From positions 1 to 64,000 of the forward strand of contig NZ_JPLZ01000002.1 of the NCBI RefSeq assembly GCF_000735135.1: a DNA stretch of 64,000 nucleotides, read 5' to 3'. A model generated the notes under the pieces. That model was not told where the DNA came from, ran no database searches, and saw only the letters and a program-made list of their open reading frames with translations. Position 1 is the first letter of the stretch. Each line of letters opens with the position of its first letter. The DNA is from Chryseobacterium sp. FH1 (GTDB lineage: Bacteria > Bacteroidota > Bacteroidia > Flavobacteriales > Weeksellaceae). The translations under genes and the position numbers were made by a program. Positions 8,321-18,030 of the stretch are shown piece by piece.

Positions 8321-9759
8321 CAGCTTGTGTAATCGTTAAAAGGTGAATAGTTGCTGTTCTCCCATTTGGTCTTATCAAAAAGATATTTTCCCCAATAATT
8401 GAGTCCAACAAGTAAGGTCATAATTCCAAGAATGATAAAGTAATTCCAGAAACTGACCGGTTTCCAAAACGCCTGAATGGCGAAATTGGGATTGGCAGAA
8501 TCCGTGTCTGGAATGTTTGTCGAGAAATTTGGATTTTTCAGTTTGAAAGCCTTCGCCTGTTCCAATTCTGCGTAGGTTGTTGAATCATTTTGTTGAAGAT
8601 TTTCGAGATTCACCGCTGTTTTTTCTCCCGATGGCAGGATGACATCTACAAAGCCATCGCCTGTGTAAGCAAACGTCTTTTTGCCATCTGGCGCATAGAA
8701 TGTTTCTCCCGCTGGTTGTTCAAAGCCTTGTTTTTGGGCGCTGATTGAAAAGTGATATTTTCCGGGCGCAACACCACAGAAATTGAATTCTTTTTCCTTA
8801 CCACCTTCCGACCAGCTTTCGCCACTTTCGTAGCCGTGGTATTGTTCGATGTCTTGGGATGTGCATTCGATTTCGTTGGAATTTTCATTAATCAAACTCA
8901 ACTCTATATTCGCCCAAGAATTATCGACGTTGGAAGACAATTTGACATTAAGCGGAGCCGACGCGCCACTCAAATCAAATGATTTGGAAATCAATTCCTT
9001 ACTTCGGACAGAATCAAATCTAATATTATCGCTGAAAACCTCATAATTGCTTCTGGAAACCGTGTTATAAAACTGAAACAGACTCATTATCAACGCCACA
9101 ACGACGAAGACATTCAATAGCTGTCTTGAATTCACATAATAAGGCTGAACAATACCAATCCCCGAATAATTGGGCAGAGACGACAGCTTGAACGCTTTCT
9201 TGACTTCACTTTTCGGAACGTGTTTTCCCCAGAGAAAAGTTTTTTCTGTTCCAACCTGTTCCATAGAAACCATCTCGGTTCCGTTGACAAACTCCTTGTA
9301 AGTCGCTAAGCTGAACTTCAGTTTATCTTCGAAGAAACCCGTTGCCGAGTCAATGTTATTGGGTGTGGATTCGTACCAGCGGTATTTTTTGCCTTCAAAC
9401 TCTGCGTGGAATTTGAATTCTTTGTTAGGCATTGCCTTTGGAAACATTATCACCCAATGACCGTTGCTCTCGCTGAGGAATGCTTCGTTGAGATTTTTAT
9501 CTCTTAGGTGATACTCGCGCCAGAAAACAGAATTTCCATATTTCTTAACCACAATGGCAACCACTGTATATTCTGTTCCGTCTAATTTCCCTTTTTGACC
9601 AACTTCCAAAACCACATTCTCAGTTGGTTTTCTGACATTTTTGATGATTTTCCCTTGCTCGCTCAACATCGAGCAAGACTTACAGATGTAGCTCTCAACA
9701 GTGAAATCGAGGTCTAAGGTATTTTCTTTTTTGCAACTTGGACAGGTGTAAATCATCAT
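8320..9759 (-). CDS. DUF4178 zinc-ribbon membrane protein
   Basis: 479 residues from the start at 9759. A longer frame is open to 9912, but its first 51 codons lie over speD in another frame; the ATG at 9759 forms an ATGA overlap with the speD stop and is preferred. The N-terminus is a zinc ribbon (Cys6, 9, 26, 29). A DUF4178 domain follows (about 53-150, with YTVVAIVVKKYGNSVFWREY), then a second soluble part, one membrane helix (about 214-232), an extracytoplasmic domain of about 200 residues and a second helix (about 437-456). Function is unknown. The family often sits beside DUF350, SpeD and spermidine synthase genes, as here. Confidence 0.84.
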   Translation of the reverse strand: MMIYTCPSCKKENTLDLDFTVESYICKSCSMLSEQGKIIKNVRKPTENVVLEVGQKGKLDGTEYTVVAIVVKKYGNSVFWREYHLRDKNLNEAFLSESNGHWVIMFPKAMPNKEFKFHAEFEGKKYRWYESTPNNIDSATGFFEDKLKFSLATYKEFVNGTEMVSMEQVGTEKTFLWGKHVPKSEVKKAFKLSSLPNYSGIGIVQPYYVNSRQLLNVFVVVALIMSLFQFYNTVSRSNYEVFSDNIRFDSVRSKELISKSFDLSGASAPLNVKLSSNVDNSWANIELSLINENSNEIECTSQDIEQYHGYESGESWSEGGKEKEFNFCGVAPGKYHFSISAQKQGFEQPAGETFYAPDGKKTFAYTGDGFVDVILPSGEKTAVNLENLQQNDSTTYAELEQAKAFKLKNPNFSTNIPDTDSANPNFAIQAFWKPVSFWNYFIILGIMTLLVGLNYWGKYLFDKTKWENSNYSPFNDYTS

Positions 9760-10118
9760 CTTCGGATTTTGTGTTCTTTGATGATTTGTCCCGAGAAATA
9801 GTCGGTCACAGCCTTGGCAATCGTTTCGGTCTTGTGAGAATTGTCGCCGAAGTAATTGCACAACAAAATATCGAAAGTCAGTTGCGAAAATTCTGGCCAA
9901 GTATGGATGCACAAATGAGATTCTTTGAGAATGACAGCCGACGTGAAACTGCCGTTTGAGAAGATGTGATGCGTCTCACCAACCACTTCTGTTTCATTTT
10001 CCGATAAGATTTCCTTTACTCTTTTGATGAAAGAATCGTAGTCTAATAATAGATTCGCCTCGCTTACTTTTAACGTTAATAAGATGTGTAAACCTTCGCT
10101 ATAAGTTTCTAATTCCAT
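9756..10118 (-). CDS. speD: S-adenosylmethionine decarboxylase (pyruvoyl type)
   Basis: 120 residues, the normal size of small bacterial AdoMet decarboxylases that cleave themselves to create a pyruvoyl cofactor. The cleavage-site motif KESHLCIHTWPE is present: E66/S67 is the expected cut, H72 matches the processing histidine, and C87 in DILLCNYFGD matches the catalytic cysteine of the family. The enzyme should therefore be active and make decarboxylated SAM, the aminopropyl donor for the synthase-like gene four genes downstream. It is the first gene of the seven-gene operon; no clear promoter box was found in its 90-base upstream region. Confidence 0.9.
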   Translation of the reverse strand: MELETYSEGLHILLTLKVSEANLLLDYDSFIKRVKEILSENETEVVGETHHIFSNGSFTSAVILKESHLCIHTWPEFSQLTFDILLCNYFGDNSHKTETIAKAVTDYFSGQIIKEHKIRR

Positions 10119-10179
10119 TTGTGCTAAATAATGACAGCAATATCTTATTTTTTTGGAAGATTTACAATAGAAAAATAAA

Positions 10180-10204
10180 AAAGCTACAAAAATCTGTAGC
10201 TTTC
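10180..10204 (-). terminator. Rho-independent terminator after the CtlX-like gene
   Basis: On the minus strand AAAGCTACA and TGTAGCTTT form a 9-bp stem around a 6-base loop, followed by TTATTTTTC. It ends transcription from the gene at 10213-11130 and insulates the speD operon. Confidence 0.8.
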
Positions 10205-10212
10205 ATTGAATT

Positions 10213-11130
10213 TTATTTCTTCGGTAAGAAAACCTCCGCCAACATACAGCGGGCGCTTCCGCCACCGTTGGTTTCTATGGTTTCCAAATCTGAGTAAATG
10301 ATTTCTGAATATTTTTCAATTGCTGAAACTTGTTCTGGTTTCAAAGATTTGTAAGCACTTTGGCTCATTATCAAGAATTTTTCTCTATTTTCATTCTGAA
10401 CTTGAAGCATATTTCCAGCGAAATTCTGCATTTGGTCTTCGGAGATTTCTATCAATTCTTTCCCGGAATTTTTGATGGAATCGATGACGTTTTGTCTTTC
10501 AGTTTCATCATCGATACAATCTAAACAGATGACAACAAATTTGTCCGCCACACACATCATAACATTCGTATGGTAGATTGGCAATCTTTCTTCGCCAGCA
10601 GTTTGATAAGAATGAAAAACGACGGGCGTAAATCCAAAATCAGCACAGAATTTCCTGAAAAGTTTCTCATCCAACCTCAACGAAACCGAGCCATAGGCAA
10701 TCTTGTTGTCGTGGTCGAAAATCATACTTCCGGTACCTTCCAGATATTTGTCCTCGTTTTCAATCTTGGAATAATCGATGATTTCTGTGACGTCAAATTG
10801 TTCTTTGATTTGATTGATGATATCCTCACGTCTCTCCAAACGTCTGTTTTCAGCAAACATTGGATACAAAACGATTTTTCCATCAGCGTGAAAACTCACC
10901 CAGTTATTTGGGAAAATAGAATCTGGCGTTTTTGGTTCAATCGTATCTTTGATGGTAATGACGTTGATGCTTTTCGCTCTCAGTTTCTCAACAAAAGAAT
11001 GGAATTCCTGCAAGGCTTTTTCCTGCACATTTCCTTCCTGCTGTACTTGGAAATAATTGTTGACTGCCGTTTGCTCGTTGAATCCGAAAGCAATTGGCTC
11101 TATCATTAGAACTGTATTGGTTGTCTGCAT
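10213..11130 (-). CDS. CtlX-like citrulline/arginine deiminase-related hydrolase
   Basis: 305 residues of the amidinotransferase/arginine deiminase fold. Visible hallmarks are SIFPNNWVSFH (71-81), GTGSMIFDH, a YHTNVMMCVA histidine segment and a C-terminal catalytic-type cysteine (C295) in GGGSARCMLAEVF. These match the citrulline-utilisation hydrolase (CtlX) group. The reaction would be hydrolysis of a guanidino or ureido group. It is followed by a terminator and lies downstream of a second enzyme of the same fold, though a 106-base spacer with an inverted repeat separates them. Substrate choice between arginine, citrulline and methylarginine cannot be made from motifs alone. Confidence 0.83.
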   Translation of the reverse strand: MQTTNTVLMIEPIAFGFNEQTAVNNYFQVQQEGNVQEKALQEFHSFVEKLRAKSINVITIKDTIEPKTPDSIFPNNWVSFHADGKIVLYPMFAENRRLERREDIINQIKEQFDVTEIIDYSKIENEDKYLEGTGSMIFDHDNKIAYGSVSLRLDEKLFRKFCADFGFTPVVFHSYQTAGEERLPIYHTNVMMCVADKFVVICLDCIDDETERQNVIDSIKNSGKELIEISEDQMQNFAGNMLQVQNENREKFLIMSQSAYKSLKPEQVSAIEKYSEIIYSDLETIETNGGGSARCMLAEVFLPKK

Positions 11131-11154
11131 TTCTATTTAAAATATAAATTTTAT

Positions 11155-11228
11155 TGCTCTCGCAGATTTTTCAGATTTAGCAAATTATCTTAAAGAATCA
11201 GCACAATTTGCTTTATTTGCGAGAGATT
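11155..11228. repeat. Intergenic imperfect inverted repeat
   Basis: CTCTCGCA near 11157 pairs with TGCGAGAG near 11219, and internally AGCAAATT pairs with AATTTGCT. The whole spacer can fold into one long hairpin. It resembles the dispersed 'cgcagattt-agcaaatt' intergenic repeats I associate with flavobacterial genomes. Confidence 0.5.
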
Positions 11229-11236
11229 ATTTTTCA

Positions 11237-12157
11237 TTACTCTCTTACCAACGGCAATGTCGAACATCTCAAAAGTCCACCCATTTTGGAAATTTCTCTA
11301 TATGGAATTTCTTCTACCGTAATTCCCCATTCGTTGCGGAAATGGTCATTCATTCTGGTGAAAGCTTTGTCGGAAACTACAACGTCTGGTGCAATTGAGA
11401 AGACATTCGGGAACATTTGGAACATCTCTTCGTCATTGACATTGAAGCAATTTTCTTCACCAAAAATATCGAGAACCAATTGGTAATCATCTTCGTCCAC
11501 AAATCCATTTTTGTAAATCACACATTTGTCCTCCCCAATCGGGTTGAAAGTACAATCTAAATGCAGAATTCCTTCGTAAGGTTTGGTATCACTTTTCTTC
11601 AAATCCAAATCGATGATTCTCTTTTTAGGGAAATATTCTTTTAGGATTTCAATCGCATATTCGTTGGTTCTGGCGGTTTTCAGATTTCTGTAATCTGGAC
11701 TATAACTGGTTCCTATAAAAAGGAATTCGTCCCAAACAATCACGTCACCACCTTCGATGTGCGCTTTTTCTGGCAAGTTGATAACATTTCTCCAAGAGAC
11801 TTTATCGATGATGTGTCGGTAAGCTTCCTGCTCATCTGCACGGTCTGGGATGATATTCGAAATAATCATTTTATCCTCAATCACAAAAGCGACGTCGCGG
11901 GCAAAAACCTGGTTGTAATCTTTGATGATTTTCGGACGGAAAACCTCAACATCATATTTCTTCAGAACTCTCTCGAATTCTGACATTTCGAAGACAATAT
12001 CTTCCTCTTTCGGATAGATATCATTTTCGATGGTGTTATATGATTTGGCGTCGTAGCTTTCTGCAAGCGTAGGAATTGGTCCGTTGGATTTTGGTTGGCC
12101 CAGAACCACAGACTTCAGTTTTCCCGTTTCGTTTTTAATATTGAGGTTGATTCCCAT
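11237..12157 (-). CDS. Dimethylarginine dimethylaminohydrolase/arginine deiminase-like hydrolase
   Basis: 306 residues from the ATG at 12157. The frame is open further upstream, but those 39 codons are AT-rich and unlike a protein start, whereas MGINLNIKNETGKLKSVVLG is typical. The amidinotransferase-fold motifs are in order: ARDVAFVIED, AHIEGGDVIVW (substrate and catalytic acid), HLDCTFNPIG with its histidine, and GGLLRCSTLPLVRE with the nucleophilic cysteine C298. Family enzymes hydrolyse methylarginine or arginine to citrulline plus an amine or ammonia. With the CtlX-like gene downstream it suggests a small guanidino-compound degradation pair; the exact substrate is unknown. Confidence 0.82.
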   Translation of the reverse strand: MGINLNIKNETGKLKSVVLGQPKSNGPIPTLAESYDAKSYNTIENDIYPKEEDIVFEMSEFERVLKKYDVEVFRPKIIKDYNQVFARDVAFVIEDKMIISNIIPDRADEQEAYRHIIDKVSWRNVINLPEKAHIEGGDVIVWDEFLFIGTSYSPDYRNLKTARTNEYAIEILKEYFPKKRIIDLDLKKSDTKPYEGILHLDCTFNPIGEDKCVIYKNGFVDEDDYQLVLDIFGEENCFNVNDEEMFQMFPNVFSIAPDVVVSDKAFTRMNDHFRNEWGITVEEIPYREISKMGGLLRCSTLPLVRE

Positions 12158-12276
12158 AAAAATGTAAGTGTCGCAAATATAATTAAAGCTATGCAATAAC
12201 CGAAAATTCAGGAATAATATCTGTTTTAAAAATTTATTAAATCGTTTTGCATTACGGTTATCAGTTGTCACCAAAA

Positions 12277-12310
12277 AATAATCCCCAAAACCAGAGTTTC
12301 AGGGATTATT
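12277..12310 (-). terminator. Rho-independent terminator of citrate synthase
   Basis: Minus strand: AATAATCCC, a 15-base loop, then GGGGATTATTTTTT. It lies 20 bases downstream of the gltA stop. Confidence 0.75.
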
Positions 12311-12330
12311 AATTTTATTAAAAAAAGATA

Positions 12331-13617
12331 TTATCTGCTTTTGATGTCAAGATAATCTCTTTCTGTAGCACCTTGGTAGATCTGTCTTGGTCTTCCGATA
12401 GGATCACCTTTCAATCTCATTTCTCTCCACTGAGCGATCCATCCTGGCAATCTTCCTAATGCGAACATTACGGTGAACATTTCTGTAGGGATTCCCAAAG
12501 CTCTGTAGATGATTCCTGAGTAGAAATCTACGTTTGGATATAATTTTCTTTCGATGAAGTATTCGTCTTCCAAAGCTACTTTTTCCAACTGCATTGCAAT
12601 ATCAAGCGCTTTGTCTTGGATTCCTAATGAATTTAAGATATCATCAGCTGCTTTCTTAATGATCTTCGCTCTTGGGTCAAAGTTTTTGTAAACTCTGTGT
12701 CCAAAGCCCATCAATCTGAAACTATCGTTTTTATCTTTTGCTTTTGCTACCCATTTGTTAACATCACCACCATCTTTCTCGATCAATTCCAACATTTCGA
12801 TAACTGCTTGGTTTGCACCACCGTGAAGTGGACCCCAAAGTGCAGAAACCCCAGAAGAGATAGACGCAAAAAGACCTGTGTGAGCAGAACCTACCATTCT
12901 CACTGTAGAAGTAGAACAGTTTTGCTCGTGATCTGCGTGAAGGATTAATAATTTATCTAGCGCTGCAACCACAACTGGATCCATTACAAACTCCTGATTA
13001 GGAAGTTTGAAAGCCATTTTGTAGAAATTCTCTACATAGCTAAGGCTGTTATCTCCGTGGTTGATTGGCAAACCTTGAGTCTTTCTGTAAGTCCAAGCAC
13101 ATAAGTGAGAGAATTTTGCGATCATTAATTCTGATGCGTAATCCAATTCTTCTTTAGATTTCACATCTACCGCTTTCGGGTTGAAAGCTGTAAGCGCAGA
13201 AGTCAAAGAAGATAGAACACCCATAGGATGCGCAGAACGTGGGAAAACATCAATTAATTTCTTAAGCTCGTCTGCTACAAAATTATATTTTTTGATGTTG
13301 TTGTCGAAGTTGGTGAACTGTTCTGCTTTCGGTAATTCGCCGTGAAGTAAAAGGTACATTACCTCCGTGAAATTTGATTTTTCAGCAATTTGATCTATCG
13401 GATAACCTCTGTAGAACAATTCTCCTTTATCACCATCTAGGTAAGTAATTTCACTAATTGTAGCACCTGTGTTTTTGTAACCAAGATCCAAAGTGATCAA
13501 TCCCGTTTGGTCTCTCAATTTGGAAATATCAATTCCTCTGTCTCCGATTGTACTATCTACGATAGGATATTCGAAACTCTTCCCATCGTAATTCAATATA
13601 ACTTTGTTATCTGACAT
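12331..13617 (-). CDS. gltA: Citrate synthase
   Basis: 428 residues, the size of the hexameric-type bacterial enzyme that condenses acetyl-CoA and oxaloacetate at entry to the TCA cycle. The active-site segments are intact: SSGVSALWGPLHGGANQAVI with its catalytic histidine, MGFGHRVYKNFDPRA with the second histidine and arginine, and the PNVDFYSGI region with the aspartate. The N-terminal beta-rich domain (about 1-60) typical of Gram-negative enzymes is present. It is monocistronic, with its own promoter-like boxes and terminator. Confidence 0.97.
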   Translation of the reverse strand: MSDNKVILNYDGKSFEYPIVDSTIGDRGIDISKLRDQTGLITLDLGYKNTGATISEITYLDGDKGELFYRGYPIDQIAEKSNFTEVMYLLLHGELPKAEQFTNFDNNIKKYNFVADELKKLIDVFPRSAHPMGVLSSLTSALTAFNPKAVDVKSKEELDYASELMIAKFSHLCAWTYRKTQGLPINHGDNSLSYVENFYKMAFKLPNQEFVMDPVVVAALDKLLILHADHEQNCSTSTVRMVGSAHTGLFASISSGVSALWGPLHGGANQAVIEMLELIEKDGGDVNKWVAKAKDKNDSFRLMGFGHRVYKNFDPRAKIIKKAADDILNSLGIQDKALDIAMQLEKVALEDEYFIERKLYPNVDFYSGIIYRALGIPTEMFTVMFALGRLPGWIAQWREMRLKGDPIGRPRQIYQGATERDYLDIKSR

Positions 13618-13637
13618 ATTAAAAAATATTTATGTGT

Positions 13638-13668
13638 TAAATATAACACTTTACTTGGAAATGGTCAA
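13638..13668 (-). promoter_or_regulatory. Probable gltA promoter
   Basis: Minus strand TTG (13666-13668), a 20-base spacer, then TATATTTA (13638-13645), one base off the TAnnTTTG consensus, 20 bases before the start codon. Confidence 0.45.
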
Positions 13669-13780
13669 CTGACAAAAGTCATATCACCTGATTGATTTGA
13701 TTGATGCTGATAATTTAACAAATGAAATAATTTTTTATTGATAATTAACCAAAATAAAACATTGATTTACAATTACATAA

Positions 13781-13813
13781 AAAAAAAAGCATCTGAATTT
13801 CTTTCAGATGCTT
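13781..13813 (-). terminator. Rho-independent terminator of enolase
   Basis: Minus strand: AAGCATCTGA, 6-base loop, TCAGATGCTT, then a run of about ten T. A textbook intrinsic terminator 24 bases after the eno stop. Confidence 0.88.
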
Positions 13814-13836
13814 CTAATTATAAATTTTTGTTAAAA

Positions 13837-15162
<1,326 letters not shown>

Positions 15163-15182
15163 TTACTTTTTTTAAAGCATTG

Positions 15183-15190
15183 CAAATTTA
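15183..15190 (-). promoter_or_regulatory. Candidate -7 promoter box of enolase
   Basis: TAAATTTG on the minus strand matches TAnnTTTG, 53 bases before the start codon. No clear -33 TTG at the expected distance. Confidence 0.45.
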
Positions 15191-15249
15191 AACATTTTAA
15201 ATATATTATGTATTGAATCCTATGATACTTAATCTATGTTTTGTAGGAT

Positions 15250-15645
15250 TTATTTCAAAATCTTGTATTTCACTTTTATGATGCCATCATTCAGCTTGCC
15301 GATTTTTTTGAAAGCACCTTGGCTAAGGTCAAATTCCCGCGAAGGCTTCAGAGGACCCCTGTCATTGACTGTGATAATGACTGATTTGTCATTTTCGATA
15401 TTTATGATTTCCACCCTGGTTCCGAATGAAAGCGATTTGTGCGCACCTGTCATTTTGGAATGCCTGTAAGTTTCACCGCTGGCAGTTCTATTTCCATTAA
15501 ATTTATTAGCATAATAAGAAACGTTGGTCGTCCTGTAGCCGGAACTATTTGATGAATTTCTGCTTCCACAGGAAATAACAAAAAGCGCAAGTAGGAATAT
15601 GTATATTTTAAACGTAGTTCCTATTATTTTTAATAAAGTTTTCAT
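15250..15645 (-). CDS. RlpA-like septal-ring/lytic-transglycosylase-type lipoprotein
   Basis: 131 residues. The lipoprotein signal ends in FVISC with C26 as the lipidated cysteine. A double-psi beta-barrel (about 42-125) carries the RlpA hallmarks: VSYYANKFNGNRTASGE, GAHKSLSFGTRVEI and IITVNDRGP. RlpA proteins act on denuded peptidoglycan glycans or at the division site. The usual SPOR domain is absent, so this is the short flavobacterial form and its septal role is uncertain. It is a single gene upstream of enolase in the same direction. Confidence 0.87.
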   Translation of the reverse strand: MKTLLKIIGTTFKIYIFLLALFVISCGSRNSSNSSGYRTTNVSYYANKFNGNRTASGETYRHSKMTGAHKSLSFGTRVEIINIENDKSVIITVNDRGPLKPSREFDLSQGAFKKIGKLNDGIIKVKYKILK

Positions 15646-15778
15646 TGTTATAATTTACATAGGTTAATAAATAGCTTGTAAAAATGTTAAATATTCATTA
15701 ATATTTTGTTTATTTTACAAAAACGTCTATATTAGATTCGAAATTAATTTAGAAATCAAAACATAACCTTCTTTTTGA

Positions 15779-16546
15779 ATGAATTACGAAAGTATAAAAT
15801 TATCAATAGAAAGAAAAATTGCCATAGTGACAATCAACAGACCGGAGAGTTTGAACGCGCTTAACACTCAAGTCTTTAACGATCTGGAAAAAGTGTTTGA
15901 TTTTTTAGAAAATGAAAAAACTGTAAATTGTGTCATCATAACAGGAAGCGGAGAGAAAGCTTTCATAGCTGGTGCAGACATCAAAGAATTTTCATCTTTT
16001 AGCCAAAACCAGGCTACGGACTTATCAAAAAGGGGACATTTTGTTTTCGAAAAAATTGAAAATTTCAGCAAACCTGTCATTGCAGCTGTCAATGGTTTTG
16101 CATTAGGTGGCGGATTGGAATTAGCAATGGCTTGTCACATTAGATACGCTTCTGAGAATGCCAAATTAGGTCTACCCGAAGTGACTTTGGGATTAATTCC
16201 TGGTTACGGCGGAACACAAAGATTACCTAAATTAGTAGGCAAAGGCATTGCAAACGAAATGATTTTCTCTGCTAAAATGATTTCTGCTGAGAAAGCCAAA
16301 TCAATTGGTCTGGTAAATGAAGTTTTTACTTTGGAAGAATTGCTTCCGAAAACGCAAGAATTGGCTGAGCAAATTGTAAAAAACTCACCGCTAGGGATTA
16401 CAAAAGCGATAACAGCTGTCAATGCAAGCGACTCCGAAAAAGGAATGGAGAGCGAGATCAATTCTTTTGGGGAATTGTTCGCAGAAGGAGATTTTAAAGA
16501 AGGCGTTTCGGCTTTTCTTGAAAAGAGAAAACCGGCTTTCAACTAG
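15779..16546 (+). CDS. Enoyl-CoA hydratase/isomerase (crotonase family)
   Basis: 255 residues, typical size. The crotonase core is present: NRPESLNALNTQ, the oxyanion-hole loop AFIAGADIKEF (about 61-71), a second oxyanion segment GFALGGGLELAMACH with one catalytic glutamate (about E113), and LPEVTLGLIPGYGGTQRLP with the other. Both glutamates suggest a true hydratase acting on short 2-enoyl-CoA in fatty-acid or amino-acid breakdown. It lies 9 bases before the deaminase gene, so the two are probably co-transcribed without an evident functional link. Confidence 0.92.
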   Translation: MNYESIKLSIERKIAIVTINRPESLNALNTQVFNDLEKVFDFLENEKTVNCVIITGSGEKAFIAGADIKEFSSFSQNQATDLSKRGHFVFEKIENFSKPVIAAVNGFALGGGLELAMACHIRYASENAKLGLPEVTLGLIPGYGGTQRLPKLVGKGIANEMIFSAKMISAEKAKSIGLVNEVFTLEELLPKTQELAEQIVKNSPLGITKAITAVNASDSEKGMESEINSFGELFAEGDFKEGVSAFLEKRKPAFN

Positions 16547-16555
16547 ATATTACAA

Positions 16556-16987
16556 ATGAATTATAACAAATTCGACATTGCATATCTCAAGATGGCTTCC
16601 GAATGGGGAAATCTGTCATATTGCAAGAGAAAAAAAGTGGGAGCGCTTATCGTGAAAGACAGAATGATAATCTCCGACGGATACAACGGAACGCCTTCTG
16701 GTTTTGAAAACAACTGTGAAGACGAAGACGGAAAAACAAATTGGTTTGTGCTTCACGCAGAGGCAAACGCCATTTTGAAAATAGCAAGCAGTACACAATC
16801 CTGCAAGGGCGCAACATTATACATCACAATGTCGCCTTGCAAGGAATGCAGCAAATTGATTTTGCAGGCAGGCATTCAAAAAGTAGTGTATATGACGGAT
16901 TACTCCGACAATAGTGGGTTGGAGTTTTTGAGAAATGCTGGGATAGAGACATTAAATATAACCGAACAAGAATTATATATTTTATGA
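16556..16987 (+). CDS. Deoxycytidylate (dCMP) deaminase-type zinc enzyme
   Basis: 143 residues of the cytidine/deoxycytidylate deaminase fold. The zinc site is complete: HAEANAIL (H68, catalytic E70) and SPCKECSKLI (C95, C98). The substrate-side motif SDGYNGTPSGFENNC is that of dCMP deaminases (ComEB/Dcd-like). It converts dCMP to dUMP for thymidylate synthesis. It lies between the crotonase and XerD genes on the same strand, with 42 bases to xerD. Confidence 0.92.
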   Translation: MNYNKFDIAYLKMASEWGNLSYCKRKKVGALIVKDRMIISDGYNGTPSGFENNCEDEDGKTNWFVLHAEANAILKIASSTQSCKGATLYITMSPCKECSKLILQAGIQKVVYMTDYSDNSGLEFLRNAGIETLNITEQELYIL

Positions 16988-17029
16988 TGAAATAATACTT
17001 ATTAAGAAACAATTTTTAAAAACACAAAT

Positions 17030-17941
17030 ATGAACTGGTCCGAAAAAATTACAGACTTCTCGAATTTTCTAAAATTTGAGAAAAACTTCTCTGACAACAC
17101 GCTTGATGCGTACCTCAGAGACATCAAAAAGTTGGAAAGCTTTGCGACTAATGATTTAGGAGAGATTGCTCCACACATCATCAGCTACGAAAATCTTCAG
17201 GAATTCATCTATCAACTTTCGAAAAAGAAAATTAGCGAACGTTCGCAAGCAAGAAGCGTATCGTCCATCAAAGCTTTCTTCAAATTCCTTTTGGAAGAAG
17301 AATACAGAGCAGACAATCCCGCATCTTTATTAGAAGGCCCGAAACTTGGCCTCTATCTGCCAGATACGCTGAGCATAGAAGATATCGATAGAATCATAGA
17401 GCACATAGACAAGAAAACCGATATGGGCAAAAGAAACCAATGCATCTTGGAAGTTTTGTACGGATGTGGCTTGCGCGTGTCTGAATTGGTTGATCTTAAG
17501 ATTTCTAACATCAATTTCAAAGAAAACTTCATCATCGTAGAAGGAAAAGGTGATAAGACAAGACTTGTCCCGCTAGCAAAATCAACAGCTGAATACATTT
17601 TAGAATATATTACTACTGTGAGAATTAATGCGAAAGTCAACAAGAAATTTGAAGATATTCTTTTCCTAAACAGCAGAGGAACGAATATGTCACGAGTGAT
17701 CGTCTTCATCATCATCAAGGAAATGACACAGAAAGCAGGCATCAACAAGAGTATTTCTCCACACACATTCCGTCATTCTTTTGCTACGCATTTGTTGCAG
17801 AATGGTGCAGATCTCAGATTCATTCAGGAAATGTTGGGTCACAGCAGTATTACGACAACTCAGATTTACACGCATTTGAAAACCGAGGAATTGAGAGACG
17901 TCATCATTCAGTTCCATCCTAGAAATAGAAAAGCAGTTTAA
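17030..17941 (+). CDS. xerD: Tyrosine recombinase XerD
   Basis: 303 residues: an N-terminal SAM-like core-binding domain (about 5-90) and a C-terminal catalytic domain. All tyrosine-recombinase active residues are visible: R149 (CGLRVSEL), K173, H245 and R248 (HTFRHSFATHLL), H271 (LGHSSITTTQ) and the nucleophile Y280. XerC/XerD resolve chromosome dimers at dif at the division septum. Length and the housekeeping context favour the chromosomal XerD rather than a mobile-element integrase; XerC cannot be wholly excluded. A terminator follows directly. Confidence 0.9.
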   Translation: MNWSEKITDFSNFLKFEKNFSDNTLDAYLRDIKKLESFATNDLGEIAPHIISYENLQEFIYQLSKKKISERSQARSVSSIKAFFKFLLEEEYRADNPASLLEGPKLGLYLPDTLSIEDIDRIIEHIDKKTDMGKRNQCILEVLYGCGLRVSELVDLKISNINFKENFIIVEGKGDKTRLVPLAKSTAEYILEYITTVRINAKVNKKFEDILFLNSRGTNMSRVIVFIIIKEMTQKAGINKSISPHTFRHSFATHLLQNGADLRFIQEMLGHSSITTTQIYTHLKTEELRDVIIQFHPRNRKAV

Positions 17942-17964
17942 TCGAAGGCTTAATATAATCCCTA

Positions 17965-17998
17965 AAACCATCTTGAAATTTCAGGATGGTTTCGTTTT
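17965..17998 (+). terminator. Rho-independent terminator after xerD
   Basis: AAACCATC pairs with GATGGTTT, enclosing TGAAATTTCA, which itself can pair, followed by CGTTTTTG. Confidence 0.75.
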
Positions 17999-18030
17999 TG
18001 AAATTGACCTTATTTCATTAATTTTATCCA

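Noticed and set aside
9760-9912. N-terminal extension of the DUF4178 protein by 51 codons
   Set aside because: It overlaps speD in another frame and lacks family character; the ATG at 9759 forms the ATGA junction typical of this operon.
12158-12274. Longer start for the DDAH-like gene
   Set aside because: Extra residues are AT-rich, unlike a protein start; the ATG at 12157 gives a normal N-terminus.
17030-17941. Integrase of a genomic island
   Set aside because: Length, complete Xer-type motifs and flanking housekeeping genes fit chromosomal XerD; no tRNA or attachment repeats adjoin it.
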